Shown: positions 18,366 to 27,883, counted from the stretch's first letter. The stretch: DNA of 64,000 bases from Burkholderia paludis (GCF_000732615.1 NZ_JPGL01000007.1:124001-188000), one strand, 5' to 3'. Made by a program: numbers and translations. The notes: generated by a model from the letters alone, not told the origin.

Positions 18366-19298
18366 ATGACCGACCGACGACGCTTCATGACCGCCGCGCT
18401 GGTCGCGGCAACGGGCCTGCCATGGCGTGCGGCGCATGCGGCCGCCGCCACCGCCGACCTCGATCCGCGCCAGGCCGGCCGCGTGCGCGCCGAACGCGAC
18501 GACGCGGCGATCCGCGCGGCAGCCGGCTACCGATGGGTGCGCGACGGCGCGTTCACGGTCGCGATTTCACCGCACGCGCCGCCCGTGTCGACCTACGCGA
18601 CCGACGCGCGCACCGTGGTCGGCGCCGATCCCGACTATGCGCAACTCGTCGCCGACGCGCTCGGCCGCACGCTCGTGCTGTTGCCGATCGCATGGGCCGA
18701 CTGGCCGCTCGGGCTGACGTCGGGCAAGTACGACGCGGTGATCTCGAACGTCGGCGTGACCGAGAAGCGCAAGGAAAAATACGATTTCACGACCTACCGG
18801 CTCGGGCTGCACGGCTTCTACGTGCGCACCGGCAGCCCGATCGCGAAGATCGCCGAGCCGAAGGACATCGCCGGCCTGCGCATCATCACGGGCGCCGGAA
18901 CCAGCCAGGAGCACATCCTGCTCGAATGGAACCGGCGCAACGTCGCGCAGGGGCTGAAGCCGGCCGAACTGCTCTATTTCGACGACGATGCGGCCTCGCG
19001 CGTCGCGCTGCTGTCGGGGCGCGCCGATGCGGAGCTGAACCCGAACGCGACGCTCGCGTACGAGGCCGCGCGCACCGGCAAGATTCGCCGCGTCGGCGTC
19101 GTCAACGCGGGCTGGCCGGCCAATGCCGACGTCGCGATCGCGACGCGGCGCGGCAGCGGGCTCGCGCCCGCGCTGACGCAAGCGACGAATGCGCTGATCG
19201 GCAGCGGCCGCTACGGACAGGCGCTCGCGCGCTGGGGTTTGCAGAGCGAGGCGATCGCGCGTGCGGAAACCAATCCGCCGGGATTGCCGTCGTTTTGA
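18366..19298 (+). CDS. ABC transporter substrate-binding protein, paralogue of 13085
   Basis: A 310-residue family 3 binding protein. The N-terminus has RRRFMTAALVAATG, a Tat-like motif, then an AHAAA cleavage region. The mature part parallels the binding protein at 13085 (PPVSTYATDARTVVG, WADWPLG, DAVISNVGVTEKRKEKYDF), so the operon carries two related receptors for one permease-ATPase, perhaps for different ligands. It ends the operon and faces the convergent hydrolase gene 65 bases away. Confidence 0.92.
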   Translation: MTDRRRFMTAALVAATGLPWRAAHAAAATADLDPRQAGRVRAERDDAAIRAAAGYRWVRDGAFTVAISPHAPPVSTYATDARTVVGADPDYAQLVADALGRTLVLLPIAWADWPLGLTSGKYDAVISNVGVTEKRKEKYDFTTYRLGLHGFYVRTGSPIAKIAEPKDIAGLRIITGAGTSQEHILLEWNRRNVAQGLKPAELLYFDDDAASRVALLSGRADAELNPNATLAYEAARTGKIRRVGVVNAGWPANADVAIATRRGSGLAPALTQATNALIGSGRYGQALARWGLQSEAIARAETNPPGLPSF

Positions 19299-19362
19299 AC
19301 GCAGGGGCCGGGGGACGCCGCGACGGGCGCCCGGAAGGCCGGAATGCCGGCGACAGCCCGTG

Positions 19363-20274
19363 TCAGCGCCGGGCGCAGTCGTGCGAGAACTGCCGGATCA
19401 GCGCGGCGAGATCGCGCGGAATCTCGACGATCATCGCATGCGTCGCGTCGACGTACTCGACGCGCGTACCGGCCTGCCCGGCCATCGCGTCCAGTTGCTG
19501 ACGAAGCCCCTCCGCATAGGCCGCCAGCAACGGCGGCAGCCACTCGATCCCGCGATCCACGGGATTCGGCCGGGTTCCGCGCACGATCAGCAGCGGGCAC
19601 GACAGCGATCGATAGAGGCCGAGCACGTCGGTCTCGTCCAGGCTTGCCTGGATCTCCCGCTGCGCGGCCTCGCCGGGCCTGAAGCCCACCCGGCCGCCGC
19701 CCAGGTCCTGCATGCCGCGCCGCAGGCTTTCCTCCAGCAGCTCGGGCGCCACGCCCATGCGCGCGGCGGCGCCGAGGGCCTGCTGCACCATCGCGTTCGC
19801 CTCCGCGTCGGACAGCGTTCTGCCGGCCAGGGCCACCTCGAACGCCCGAAGCTGCTGCAGTCGCTCGAGCACGACGTCCCTGTCGATCCCGATGTAATAC
19901 TCCGGCCGCCCTTTGCCGAAACCGTCGAGATTGACGACGCCCGCCGTTTCCGGATGCTCGTGCGCGTAACGCGCGGCCACGATGCCGCCCAGCGAGTGGC
20001 CGACGATCGTCGCGTGCTCCGCCGCACAGCGGGTCAGCACCGCATGAACGTCGTCCAGCACGGCCGGCCATGTCCACGCGCCCGCGCCGGAGCGGCCATG
20101 GCTTCTCAGGTCCATCGCGATCAGCCGGTAGTCGTCCGCGAGCAGCGGGAGGATCTTCGACCAGTCCAGCAACGAGCGCCCGAGCCCGTGCAGGAACAGC
20201 AAAGGCGCACCGGCGCCTTGTGTATCCCTCACGGCAATGTCGACGTCGCCGTTGGCGACACGGAATTCCTTCAC
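19363..20274 (-). CDS. Alpha/beta hydrolase
   Basis: A 303-residue alpha/beta hydrolase-fold enzyme: oxyanion region LLFLHGLGRS, nucleophile elbow GHSLGG, a late Asp in the strand LLIVRGTRPNP and a His in DATHAMIVE. The substrate is unknown; esterase or haloperoxidase-like activities are typical. It starts with GTG, supported by GAGGAG 6 bases upstream. It lies downstream of the sulfonate-type genes on the same strand but about 280 bases away, so co-transcription is uncertain. Confidence 0.88.
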   Translation of the reverse strand: MKEFRVANGDVDIAVRDTQGAGAPLLFLHGLGRSLLDWSKILPLLADDYRLIAMDLRSHGRSGAGAWTWPAVLDDVHAVLTRCAAEHATIVGHSLGGIVAARYAHEHPETAGVVNLDGFGKGRPEYYIGIDRDVVLERLQQLRAFEVALAGRTLSDAEANAMVQQALGAAARMGVAPELLEESLRRGMQDLGGGRVGFRPGEAAQREIQASLDETDVLGLYRSLSCPLLIVRGTRPNPVDRGIEWLPPLLAAYAEGLRQQLDAMAGQAGTRVEYVDATHAMIVEIPRDLAALIRQFSHDCARR

Positions 20275-20557
20275 GTTGCACTCCTCGAGGCCCGCCCGCG
20301 ATCGACGGGAAGCGGCGACCGGCAGCGGCCGGCCGTTCGCGGATCAGATGAAGCGCTGGCGTCGCGATCTGGTCCGTGCATCGCGCGCGGCGACCGTAAC
20401 GAAGCGGCCCGCCCACCCGGAACGACCGCACGGCCGCACGCCCGCGCACGATTGCCGGCGCACGCCAGCATCGTCCGCCGGATCGTACGCGATCGAGGCC
20501 GCCCGCGTTACTGACAAAACTGACCGGTGCGCCGCGGGCAGGCCGGGCCGGCCCGCG

Positions 20558-21646
20558 CTACGCCGCCGCGTGATGCCGGTCGAGTTCCGCGACGTGCGCG
20601 TGAATCGCCGGAATCAGGTCGCGCCCGTAGGCGAGCGCGTCGTCGAGCGGATCGAACCCGCGAATCAGGAACGTCGACACGCCGAGCCGGTAATACGCGC
20701 CGAGCGCACGCGCGACCTGTTCGGGCGTGCCGACCAGCGCGGTCGAATTCCAGCGCGCGCCGGTCAGGTTCGCGACGCCCATCCACAGCCGTTCGTCGAG
20801 CACGTCGCCCTGCGCGGCGGCGGCCATCAGCCGCTGCGAGCCCGCATTCTGCGGCGCGTGGCCGGCAACCGGCTGGCCGTTCGCGACGCGTGCCGCGCGC
20901 ACGCGTTCGCGGATCGCCTCGGCCTTCGCCCATGCGGCCGCCTCGGTATCCGCGACGATCGGCCGGAACGACACGCTGATGCGCGGCGCGCGCCCGAACG
21001 GCGCGGCGGCGGCCCGCACGCGTGCGATCTGTTCGCGCACCGACGCGAGCGGCTCGCCCCACGTCATGTAGACGTCGGCGTGCTCGCCCGCGACCGCCAG
21101 CGCGGCCGGCGACGATCCGCCGAAATAGATCGGCACGTGCGGCCGCTGCGCGCCCCTCACGAGCGGCGACGCGCCGCGCAGCCGGTAGAACGGGCCGTCG
21201 TGGTCGACCGGCGCATCGGCCAGCCAGATCCGCTTCAGCACGTCGAGGTATTCGCCGGTGCGGCGGTAGCGCGCATCGTGCGGCACGAAATCGCCGTCGC
21301 GCTGCAGGTCCGTATCGTCGCCGCCGGACACGACGTTCAGCGCGAGCCGGCCGCCGCTGAACACGTCGAGCGTCGCGATCTGCCGCGCGGCCGCCGACGG
21401 CACGATCACGCCCGGCCGGTGCGCGAGCAGGATGCGGATGCGTTCGGTCGCGGCGGCCGCGAACGACGCGACGATGAAGCCGTCCGCCGCGTTGCTGAAA
21501 TGGCCGACCAGGATCTGGTCGAATCCGGCGGCCTCGTGCGCCTGCGCGAAGCGGCGCACGTATTCGGGCTGGACGGCCGCGCCGCCCGGTACGTCGACCT
21601 CCGCGCCGGGCGTCGCGGTGATCATGCCGATGATGTCGACGGGCAT
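20558..21646 (-). CDS. LLM-class flavin monooxygenase, alkanesulfonate monooxygenase (SsuD)-like
   Basis: A 362-residue bacterial-luciferase-family protein resembling SsuD/MsuD: RILLAHRPGVIVPSAAARQIATLDVFSGGRLALNVVSGG is split around the conserved flavin-phosphate region, with DDTDLQRDGDF and YFGGSSPAALAVAGEHADVYM following. SsuD releases sulfite from alkanesulfonates with FMNH2. The gene follows a SsuA-type binding protein gene by 52 bases on the same strand, which supports a role in sulfonate use. No ssuE reductase or ssuBC transporter genes are present. The ATG at 21646 has AAGGA upstream. Confidence 0.9.
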   Translation of the reverse strand: MPVDIIGMITATPGAEVDVPGGAAVQPEYVRRFAQAHEAAGFDQILVGHFSNAADGFIVASFAAAATERIRILLAHRPGVIVPSAAARQIATLDVFSGGRLALNVVSGGDDTDLQRDGDFVPHDARYRRTGEYLDVLKRIWLADAPVDHDGPFYRLRGASPLVRGAQRPHVPIYFGGSSPAALAVAGEHADVYMTWGEPLASVREQIARVRAAAAPFGRAPRISVSFRPIVADTEAAAWAKAEAIRERVRAARVANGQPVAGHAPQNAGSQRLMAAAAQGDVLDERLWMGVANLTGARWNSTALVGTPEQVARALGAYYRLGVSTFLIRGFDPLDDALAYGRDLIPAIHAHVAELDRHHAAA

Positions 21647-21698
21647 GTCGGGATGTCCTTGAAGTACGGGATCGGGAATCGGGCTGACGGCCGTGCGG

Positions 21699-22664
21699 TC
21701 ACTGCGCGGCGGCCGTCTTTTGCGCGGGCGCCGCGAATGCGCCCGCATACGAGTGGTCGAGCAGTTTCGACGTGTCGTACGCGGCCGGAATCACGCCGGC
21801 CTTGTAAAGGAAGTCGGCCGTGTTCTGCGCGTCCTTCGCGGCCGTCGCGTCGACCGGCCCCACGCGCTGCTTCGCGTGGTTGAGCCAGCGGTACGCGACG
21901 TCGGGTTCGAGCTTCGCGCGCTTCGCCCACAGGTCCGCGTACTCGCGCGGATGGCTGTCGACCCACTGGCGCGCCGCGACGACGCGCCGCAGGAAATCGG
22001 TGATCTCGGCGCGCTTGTCCGATGCGGCCTGCTCGTTCGCGGCGACGAAGCTCAGCGCCGGCATCAGCCCTTGCGCGGTGGCGACGGGCCGCGCGCCCTG
22101 CCGCAATGCGAGCGTGCTGACGAACGGCTCCCACAGCGACACCGCGTCGACCGAGCCGTTCGCGAGCGCGTTGGTCGCATCGATCGGCATCAGGTACGCA
22201 TACTTGACCGAATCCGCGCGCAGGCCGGCGTGTTCGAGCGCGCGCAGCACGAGCTGCTGGCTCCACGCGCCGCGCCACACGGCCACGGTCTTGCCCTGCA
22301 GGTCGGCCACGGTGCGCACCGGCGAGTCCTTCGGCACCAGGATCGCGACGCCGTCGAGGCTCTGCCGCGACACCGCGACGACCTTGACCGGCGCACCGCG
22401 CGCGGCGAGCGTCAGCAGCGCGGAATCGCCGAGGAAGCCGACGTCGATCGCGTTGCCGTTCAGGCTTTCGGCCACCGGCGCGGCAGCCTGGAAATGTTTC
22501 CACTCGATCGTGTAAGGCAGGTCCTTCAGCACGCCGGACGCCTCCATCGACGCCTGGATGTTGAAGTAGTTCTGTTCACCGACGCGCAGCGTGACGGTGT
22601 CTTTCGCGATGCCCGGCTGGGCGGCAAGCGCCAGCATGAGCGCCGTGACGATTCGGCTCAGCAA
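21699..22664 (-). CDS. SsuA/NrtA-type ABC transporter substrate-binding protein
   Basis: A 321-residue periplasmic binding protein of the aliphatic sulfonate/nitrate/taurine family: a short signal peptide (LSRIVTALMLALAAQPGIA), TLRVGEQNYFNIQASMEASG, and the conserved GFLGDSALLTLAARG. It should bind a sulfonate and deliver it to a permease encoded elsewhere. The start is taken as TTG at 22664 because GGGAG lies 6 bases upstream and the signal peptide follows directly; the first in-frame ATG, at 22637, would cut the signal peptide. It pairs with the SsuD-like gene. Confidence 0.87.
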   Translation of the reverse strand: MLSRIVTALMLALAAQPGIAKDTVTLRVGEQNYFNIQASMEASGVLKDLPYTIEWKHFQAAAPVAESLNGNAIDVGFLGDSALLTLAARGAPVKVVAVSRQSLDGVAILVPKDSPVRTVADLQGKTVAVWRGAWSQQLVLRALEHAGLRADSVKYAYLMPIDATNALANGSVDAVSLWEPFVSTLALRQGARPVATAQGLMPALSFVAANEQAASDKRAEITDFLRRVVAARQWVDSHPREYADLWAKRAKLEPDVAYRWLNHAKQRVGPVDATAAKDAQNTADFLYKAGVIPAAYDTSKLLDHSYAGAFAAPAQKTAAAQ

Positions 22665-22893
22665 CGTGATCTCCCGGAGGGTTGGCGGGCCGCCGCGCAA
22701 CGGCGGCGGCCCGTTGTCCGCCGTGCGCGACGTCCGGCGGAACGGATGGAACCGGTGACGATACGTCGATCCGCTTCATGAGACAAACGCAATATTCTGC
22801 TATGCAAAGATGCAAATATTTTATGAATCGACGGCGTCGGCGGTCGCCGTCGCCCGCCCTTCGCGAAACCGGGTTCGAACGACTCTTCGACAT

Positions 22894-22943
22894 ATATTTC
22901 GCACGCGAAATAAATTGCGTACTATATTTCGCATACGAAATAT
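22894..22943. promoter_or_regulatory. Twin palindromic operators upstream of hydrolase-marR operon
   Basis: Two near-identical inverted repeats: ATATTTC-N6-GAAATAA (22894-22913) and ATATTTC-N6-GAAATAT (22924-22943, perfect). Their centres are 30 bases apart, about three helical turns, so two dimers could bind one face of DNA. They lie immediately before the ribosome site of the hydrolase gene, whose operon encodes a MarR regulator; autoregulation is the natural inference. Confidence 0.75.
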
Positions 22944-22963
22944 CATCCCGGAGCGAGGCCCCC

Positions 22964-23881
22964 ATGACTGCCCAACCGATCGAGTTTTCCGCCGCCGACG
23001 GCTACACGCTGCACGGTACGCTGTGGTCGCCGGACACCGAGCCGCGCGCGCTGGTGCTGATCCATCCGGCGACGGCCGTGCCGGAGCGGCTCTATGCGGG
23101 GTTCGCCCGCTTCCTGACCGGGCGCGGCTTCGCGGCGCTGACCTACAACTACCGCGGCATCGGCACGTCCCGCCCCGCACGCCTGGCCGCGCTGCGGGCC
23201 CGGATGCGCGACTGGATGGAACTCGACGTGGGCGGCGCGACCGCGTGGGCGCGGCAGACGTACGAAGGGCTGCCGCTGCTGGCGGTCGGGCACAGCGTCG
23301 GCGGGCATGCGATCGGGCTGTCCGCGAGCACGACGCACCTGCGCGCGGCCGTGCTGGTCGCCGCGCATGCGGGCAGCACGCGACTGATCACGCAGGCGGC
23401 CGAGCGCCTGAAGGTGCGGCTGATCCTGCGCGTGGTCGGCCCGCTGATGTCCGCGCTGCTCGGCTACGTGCCCGGCAAGCAGCTCGGGCTCGGCGAGGAT
23501 CTGCCCGCCGGCGTGTTCCGCGAATGGAGCCGCTGGACGACGCTGCCGCACTATTTCTTCGACGATCCGACGCTCGGCGCGGCCGAGCGCTACGCGAAGC
23601 AGCAGTTGCCGATCCTCGCGCTCGGCTTCGACGACGATCCGTGGGCGAACCCGGGCGCGATCGGGCTGCTGGTAAGCTATCTGACCCGCGCGGCGGTCGA
23701 ACGGCGCCAGATCGATCCGCACGCGGCGGGCAGCGGCCCGGTCGGGCACATGGGCTTCTTCCGCAGCCGCCCCGGCACGGTGCTGTGGCCCGACGTGGCC
23801 GACTGGCTCGCGCGGGCGATCGAACCGCCTCGCGGCGCGAGCCGCCCCTCCCTCTCCATTGCAGCCGGGAACCCAGCTTGA
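22964..23881 (+). CDS. Alpha/beta hydrolase in marR operon
   Basis: A 305-residue alpha/beta-fold hydrolase of the type often annotated as predicted alpha/beta hydrolase with a GHSVGG nucleophile elbow, IHPATAVPERLYAGFARFL near the oxyanion hole and a final GHMGFFR with the catalytic His. Substrate unknown. The ATG has GGAG/GAGG upstream. Its TGA overlaps the TTG start of the MarR gene (TTGA), showing tight translational coupling. Twin palindromes directly upstream suggest that the coupled MarR protein controls it; induction by a lipophilic compound would be typical. Confidence 0.88.
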   Translation: MTAQPIEFSAADGYTLHGTLWSPDTEPRALVLIHPATAVPERLYAGFARFLTGRGFAALTYNYRGIGTSRPARLAALRARMRDWMELDVGGATAWARQTYEGLPLLAVGHSVGGHAIGLSASTTHLRAAVLVAAHAGSTRLITQAAERLKVRLILRVVGPLMSALLGYVPGKQLGLGEDLPAGVFREWSRWTTLPHYFFDDPTLGAAERYAKQQLPILALGFDDDPWANPGAIGLLVSYLTRAAVERRQIDPHAAGSGPVGHMGFFRSRPGTVLWPDVADWLARAIEPPRGASRPSLSIAAGNPA

Positions 23882-24309
23882 GCGAAGACCGACGACTGTT
23901 TTTCATGTTGAACATCGGCCAGCGGCGCGTGCAGCGCTGGATCGACCGCAAGGCGGAAACGGAGACGCGCGCAAGCGCCGCACAGGCCGGCGCGCTGTTC
24001 TGTCTCGCGAAGCAGGACGGCGCGCTGATCGGCGAGATCGGCGCCGCGCTGCAGCTTGCGCCGTCCGCGATGACGGGGCTCGCCGACCGGATGGCGAAAG
24101 GCGGCCTGATCACGCGTCACGCCGATTCGGACGACGGCCGGGCGACCCGCCTGTACCTGACCGACGAAGGCCATGCGGCGCTCAAGCGGGCGCGCGTGCT
24201 GCTGCGCGAGCTGAACGGCAAGCTGTGCGACGGCTTCTCGGACGAGGAACTCGATACCGTCGCGCGCTGGCTGCACGCGTTGCAGGACCGGTTTCCGGCG
24301 GAACGCTGA
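23878..24309 (+). CDS. MarR-family transcriptional regulator
   Basis: A 143-residue winged-helix regulator: helix-turn-helix around residues 50-75 (IGEIGAALQLAPSAMTGLADRM) and the wing with DSDDGRATRLYLTDEG, the Asp-Arg MarR signature. The chosen start is TTG at 23878, overlapping the hydrolase stop and preceded by GGGA; an ATG at 23905 is the alternative but would shorten the first helix. The likely operators are the two palindromes at 22894-22943, and possibly the similar one at 6891. A strong hairpin follows. Confidence 0.9.
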   Translation: MSEDRRLFFMLNIGQRRVQRWIDRKAETETRASAAQAGALFCLAKQDGALIGEIGAALQLAPSAMTGLADRMAKGGLITRHADSDDGRATRLYLTDEGHAALKRARVLLRELNGKLCDGFSDEELDTVARWLHALQDRFPAER

Positions 24310-24316
24310 ACGGCGC

Positions 24317-24354
24317 CGCCGCGGGGCCGCCGGTTCCTCGACGGCCCCGCGGCG
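24317..24354. terminator. Bidirectional terminator hairpin between marR and adhP
   Basis: A perfect 13-bp GC-rich inverted repeat (24317-24329 with 24342-24354) and a 12-base loop sit in the 47 bases between two convergent genes, fitting a terminator used from both sides. There is no long T-tract. Confidence 0.7.
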
Positions 24355-24356
24355 CG

Positions 24357-25385
24357 TCATTGCATGTCGGTCAGCACGATGCGCCCGTCGACCTTGCCTT
24401 CGCGCAACTTCGCGAAGATGTCGTTGATGTTTCCCAGCCGGTCGCGATGGATATGGGCGCGCACCAGCCCGTCGGCGGCGAAATCGAGCGACTCCTGCAG
24501 GTCGCGCCGCGTCCCGACGATCGAGCCGCGCACCGTAATGCCGTTCAGCACGGTCGAGAAGATCGGCAACGGGAAATCGCCGGGCGGCAGGCCGTTGAGC
24601 GCGACCGTGCCGCCGCGCCGCACCATCCCGAGCGCCTGCGCGAACGCGCCGCGCGAGACGGCCGTGACGAGCACGCCGTGCGCGCCGCCGATCTCCTTCT
24701 GGATCACGCTGGCCGGATCGTCGATCGATGCATCGATCGTCAGTTGCGCGCCGAGCTGCCGCGCCAGCGCAAGCTTGTCGGGCGAAATGTCGATCGCCGC
24801 GACGTGCAGGCCCATCGCGCGCGCATATTGCACGGCGACGTGCCCGAGCCCGCCGATGCCCGAGATCGCGAGCCACTGGCCCGGACGCGTGTCGGTGACG
24901 CGAATGCCCTTGTAGACGGTCACGCCCGCGCACAGGATCGGCGCGATCTCGTCGAACGCAACCTGCGCCGGCAGATGGCCGACGTAGTCGGGATCGGCCA
25001 GCACGTATTCGGCGTAGCTGCCGTTCACCGAATAACCGGTGTTCTGCTGGCCGTGGCACAGCGTCTCCCAGCCGGTGTGGCAGTACTCGCAATGGCCGCA
25101 GGCCGTATAGAGCCACGGCACGCCCACGCGGTCGCCCTCGCGTACGTGCGTGACGCCCGCGCCGACCGCCGCGACGATGCCGACACCCTCGTGCCCCGGA
25201 ATGAACGGCAGCGACGGCTTGACCGGCCAGTCGCCGTCGGCCGCATGCAGGTCGGTATGGCAGACGCCGGATGCCTTGATGTTGACGAGAATCTGGCCGG
25301 GCCCCGGCGTCGGCACGGGCACCTCCTCGATGCGCAGCGGTTCGCCGAAGGCGTGCACTACGGCCGCTTTCATGGTCTGGGTCAT
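24357..25385 (-). CDS. adhP: Zinc-dependent alcohol dehydrogenase, AdhP type
   Basis: A 342-residue medium-chain dehydrogenase that matches AdhP along its length. Catalytic zinc ligands are in GVCHTDLH and GHEGVG; the structural zinc four-Cys loop is [15 protein letters not shown]; the NAD-binding motif is [13 protein letters not shown]. It converts primary alcohols and aldehydes with NAD(H). The start has GGAG upstream; a longer frame exists but lacks support. Convergent with marR, divergent from the zinc-receptor gene. Confidence 0.93.
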   Translation of the reverse strand: MTQTMKAAVVHAFGEPLRIEEVPVPTPGPGQILVNIKASGVCHTDLHAADGDWPVKPSLPFIPGHEGVGIVAAVGAGVTHVREGDRVGVPWLYTACGHCEYCHTGWETLCHGQQNTGYSVNGSYAEYVLADPDYVGHLPAQVAFDEIAPILCAGVTVYKGIRVTDTRPGQWLAISGIGGLGHVAVQYARAMGLHVAAIDISPDKLALARQLGAQLTIDASIDDPASVIQKEIGGAHGVLVTAVSRGAFAQALGMVRRGGTVALNGLPPGDFPLPIFSTVLNGITVRGSIVGTRRDLQESLDFAADGLVRAHIHRDRLGNINDIFAKLREGKVDGRIVLTDMQ

Positions 25386-25795
25386 GCGTCGCTCCTGCCT
25401 GGTCGATGAGCGATCCAGTATCCGGCTCCGGAATCGGGCGACGTTGATGCGCATCAACGCGCGGGACAATGCGCGGCGGCGGCCCGTGCTTCACGGCGTC
25501 GCACCGCGGCGTGCTGCCCGGTCGCCTGGTCGCCTGATCGCCGGATCGGGCCCGCCACCATTTCACTCATCCGACGGAAACCCGACAGATTCCCGTCATC
25601 CAGCTTGGAATTTGAAATGATATAACATATCATTTCAACGGCTTGCCCGCCCGGCGCCGTTGCGCCGTGGGGAGGCAAGCCACGTCGAGCCATGTTCCAA
25701 CGGGTCACTGCGCGCCGATAACGCAACAATATATCGTATCAAGCGGTTGCCCGCATCGCTCGTCATCCGAACTCATTCCAACCGATTCACCGACC
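25386..25795. other. Divergent intergenic region adhP / znuD-type receptor
   Basis: About 410 bases. It holds a Zur box and promoter (25605-25636) and an AT-rich patch at 25725-25745. No gene seen. Confidence 0.6.
25605..25636 (+). promoter_or_regulatory. Zur box overlapping a promoter
   Basis: A perfect palindrome with 10-bp arms GAAATGATAT / ATATCATTTC around a 3-bp centre (25614-25636) closely matches the zinc-uptake regulator site (GAAATGTTATA-type). A -35 TTGGAA (25605) and -10 TATCAT (25628) are spaced 17 bases and the palindrome covers the spacer and -10, so zinc-loaded Zur would block RNA polymerase. Confidence 0.85.
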
Positions 25796-27874
25796 ATGCG
25801 CGACCTCCCTCGTTTACCGCTTCGCCCGCTGTCCCCCCTTTCGCTGATGCTGCTCGCCGCCGTCGTGCACGCGCAGACCGATGCGCCCGCCACGTCCGGC
25901 ACGCCGTCGTCCGCCCCGCTCGCGCCGATCTTCGTGACTGCGAACCCGCTCGGCGATACCGACCTGATCGCGCCGACCGCCCAGCTTTCCGGCGATGCGC
26001 TGACGCGTCGCCAGGCCGATTCGCTCGGCGAGACGCTCAACGGGCTGCCCGGCGTGTCGACCACCACCTACGGGCCGATGGTCGGCCGCCCGATCATCCG
26101 CGGGATGGACGGCGACCGGATCCGGCTGCTGCAGAACGGCGTCGCGGCCTACGACGCGTCGTCGCTGTCGTACGACCATGCGGTGCCGCAGGATCCGCTG
26201 TCGATCGAACGCGTCGAGATCGTGCGCGGCCCGGCCGCGCTGCTGTACGGCGGCAACGCGGTAGGCGGCGTCGTCAACACGATCGACAACCGGATTCCGC
26301 GCGAAGCGATCGAAGGCGTGACGGGCGCGCTCGACGCGCGCTACGGCGGCGCGAACTCGGCGCGCGCGGGCGCCGCGCAGGTCGAAGGCGGCAACGGCCG
26401 CTTCGCGTTCCACGTCGACGCGTTCGACCGCGAAACGAGCGCCCTGCGGATTCCCGGCTACGCGCGCAGCAGCGCGCAACGCGCGAGCGACGGCCCCGAC
26501 ACGCCGCAACCGTACGGCAGCGTGCCGAACAGCGACGGCCGCGTGCACGGCGGCGCGGTCGGCGCGTCGTACACGTGGGCGGACGGCTTCGCCGGGCTCT
26601 CGTACAGCGGCTACGAATCGAACTACGGCTCCGTCGCGGAAAGCGACGTGCGGCTGCGCATGCGCCAGGAACGCCTCGCGTTCGCGTCCGAGGTGCGCAA
26701 CCTGAGCGGGCCGTTCACGTCATTGAAATTCGACTTCGCGACCACCGACTACCGGCACAAGGAAGTCGACAACGGCGAGACCGCGACCACCTTCCGCAAT
26801 CGCGGCTACGAGGCGCGCATCGAGGCGCGGCATCGCCGGATCGGGCCGCTCGAAGGCGCGATCGGCGTGCAGTTCGGCCGGAACACGTTCTCCGCGCTCG
26901 GCGACGAAATGCTCGTGCCGTCCACGCGCACGAACAGCGTCGCGCTGTTCGGCCTCGAGGAGTGGCAGGTCGTGCCGGCGCTCAAGCTGAGCTTCGGCGG
27001 ACGCTTCGAGCATGTGAAGGTCGATCCCGATCCGGCCGGCGTCGAGAAGTTCGCGGGCGCGCAGCCGCGCGAGTTCAACGCGGGCAGCCTCTCGGCGGGC
27101 GCCCTGTTCTCGCTGACGCCGGTGTGGTCGGTGGCGGCCAACGTCGCGTACACCGAACGCGCGCCGACCTTCTACGAGCTGTATTCGAACGGTCCGCACG
27201 ATGCGACCGGCCAGTTCCTGATCGGCAACCCGAACGCGGCGAAGGAGAAGGCCGTCTCGACCGACCTGTCGCTGCGGTATGCGAGCGGCCCGAACCGCGG
27301 CAGCGTCGGCGTGTTCTACAACCGCTTCTCGAACTACCTGACCGAGTACAACACGGGCCGCGTCGTCGACGACGACGGCGAGCCCGTCGCGCCCGGCGCC
27401 GACGGCGCGCTCAACGAGGCGATCTATCGCGGCGTGCGCGCCGAGTTCTACGGCGTCGAGCTGGACGGCAAGTGGCGCGCGTTCGCGACACGCGGCCACA
27501 CGGTCGACCTGGAACTGACGGCCGACTACACGCACGCGCGCAACGTCGACACCGGCCAGCCGCTGCCGCGCATCGCGCCGCTGCGCGCGACGCTCGCGGC
27601 CGACTACGGCTACGGCCCGTTCGGCGCGCGTGCGCAGGTCACGCACGCGTGGTCGCAGCATCGCGTGCCCGACAACGATTTTTCGACGGACGGCTACACG
27701 TCCCTCGGCGTGATGTTGACCTACAAGTTCCGCGTCGGCGCGACGCACTGGCTCGCGTACCTGCGCGGCGACAACCTGACGAACCAGGACATCCGCTACG
27801 CGACGTCGGTGGTGCGCGGCTTCGCGCCGGAAGGCGGCCGCAGCGCGATGGCCGGGTTACGCACGACGTTCTGA
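25796..27874 (+). CDS. znuD: TonB-dependent outer-membrane receptor, ZnuD type
   Basis: A 692-residue receptor with a signal peptide (cleavage after VVHA), a plug domain (about residues 40-160, containing LPGVSTTTYGPMVGRPIIRG and VRGPAALLYGGNAVGGVV, each typical of the ZnuD subfamily) and a 22-strand barrel ending in ...GLRTTF. ZnuD takes up zinc (and heme in some species) using TonB energy. The Zur box in its promoter supports zinc. The -160 base leader between box and ATG has no other gene. A textbook terminator follows within 10 bases. Confidence 0.92.
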   Translation: MRDLPRLPLRPLSPLSLMLLAAVVHAQTDAPATSGTPSSAPLAPIFVTANPLGDTDLIAPTAQLSGDALTRRQADSLGETLNGLPGVSTTTYGPMVGRPIIRGMDGDRIRLLQNGVAAYDASSLSYDHAVPQDPLSIERVEIVRGPAALLYGGNAVGGVVNTIDNRIPREAIEGVTGALDARYGGANSARAGAAQVEGGNGRFAFHVDAFDRETSALRIPGYARSSAQRASDGPDTPQPYGSVPNSDGRVHGGAVGASYTWADGFAGLSYSGYESNYGSVAESDVRLRMRQERLAFASEVRNLSGPFTSLKFDFATTDYRHKEVDNGETATTFRNRGYEARIEARHRRIGPLEGAIGVQFGRNTFSALGDEMLVPSTRTNSVALFGLEEWQVVPALKLSFGGRFEHVKVDPDPAGVEKFAGAQPREFNAGSLSAGALFSLTPVWSVAANVAYTERAPTFYELYSNGPHDATGQFLIGNPNAAKEKAVSTDLSLRYASGPNRGSVGVFYNRFSNYLTEYNTGRVVDDDGEPVAPGADGALNEAIYRGVRAEFYGVELDGKWRAFATRGHTVDLELTADYTHARNVDTGQPLPRIAPLRATLAADYGYGPFGARAQVTHAWSQHRVPDNDFSTDGYTSLGVMLTYKFRVGATHWLAYLRGDNLTNQDIRYATSVVRGFAPEGGRSAMAGLRTTF

Positions 27875-27883
27875 CCCTTGCAT

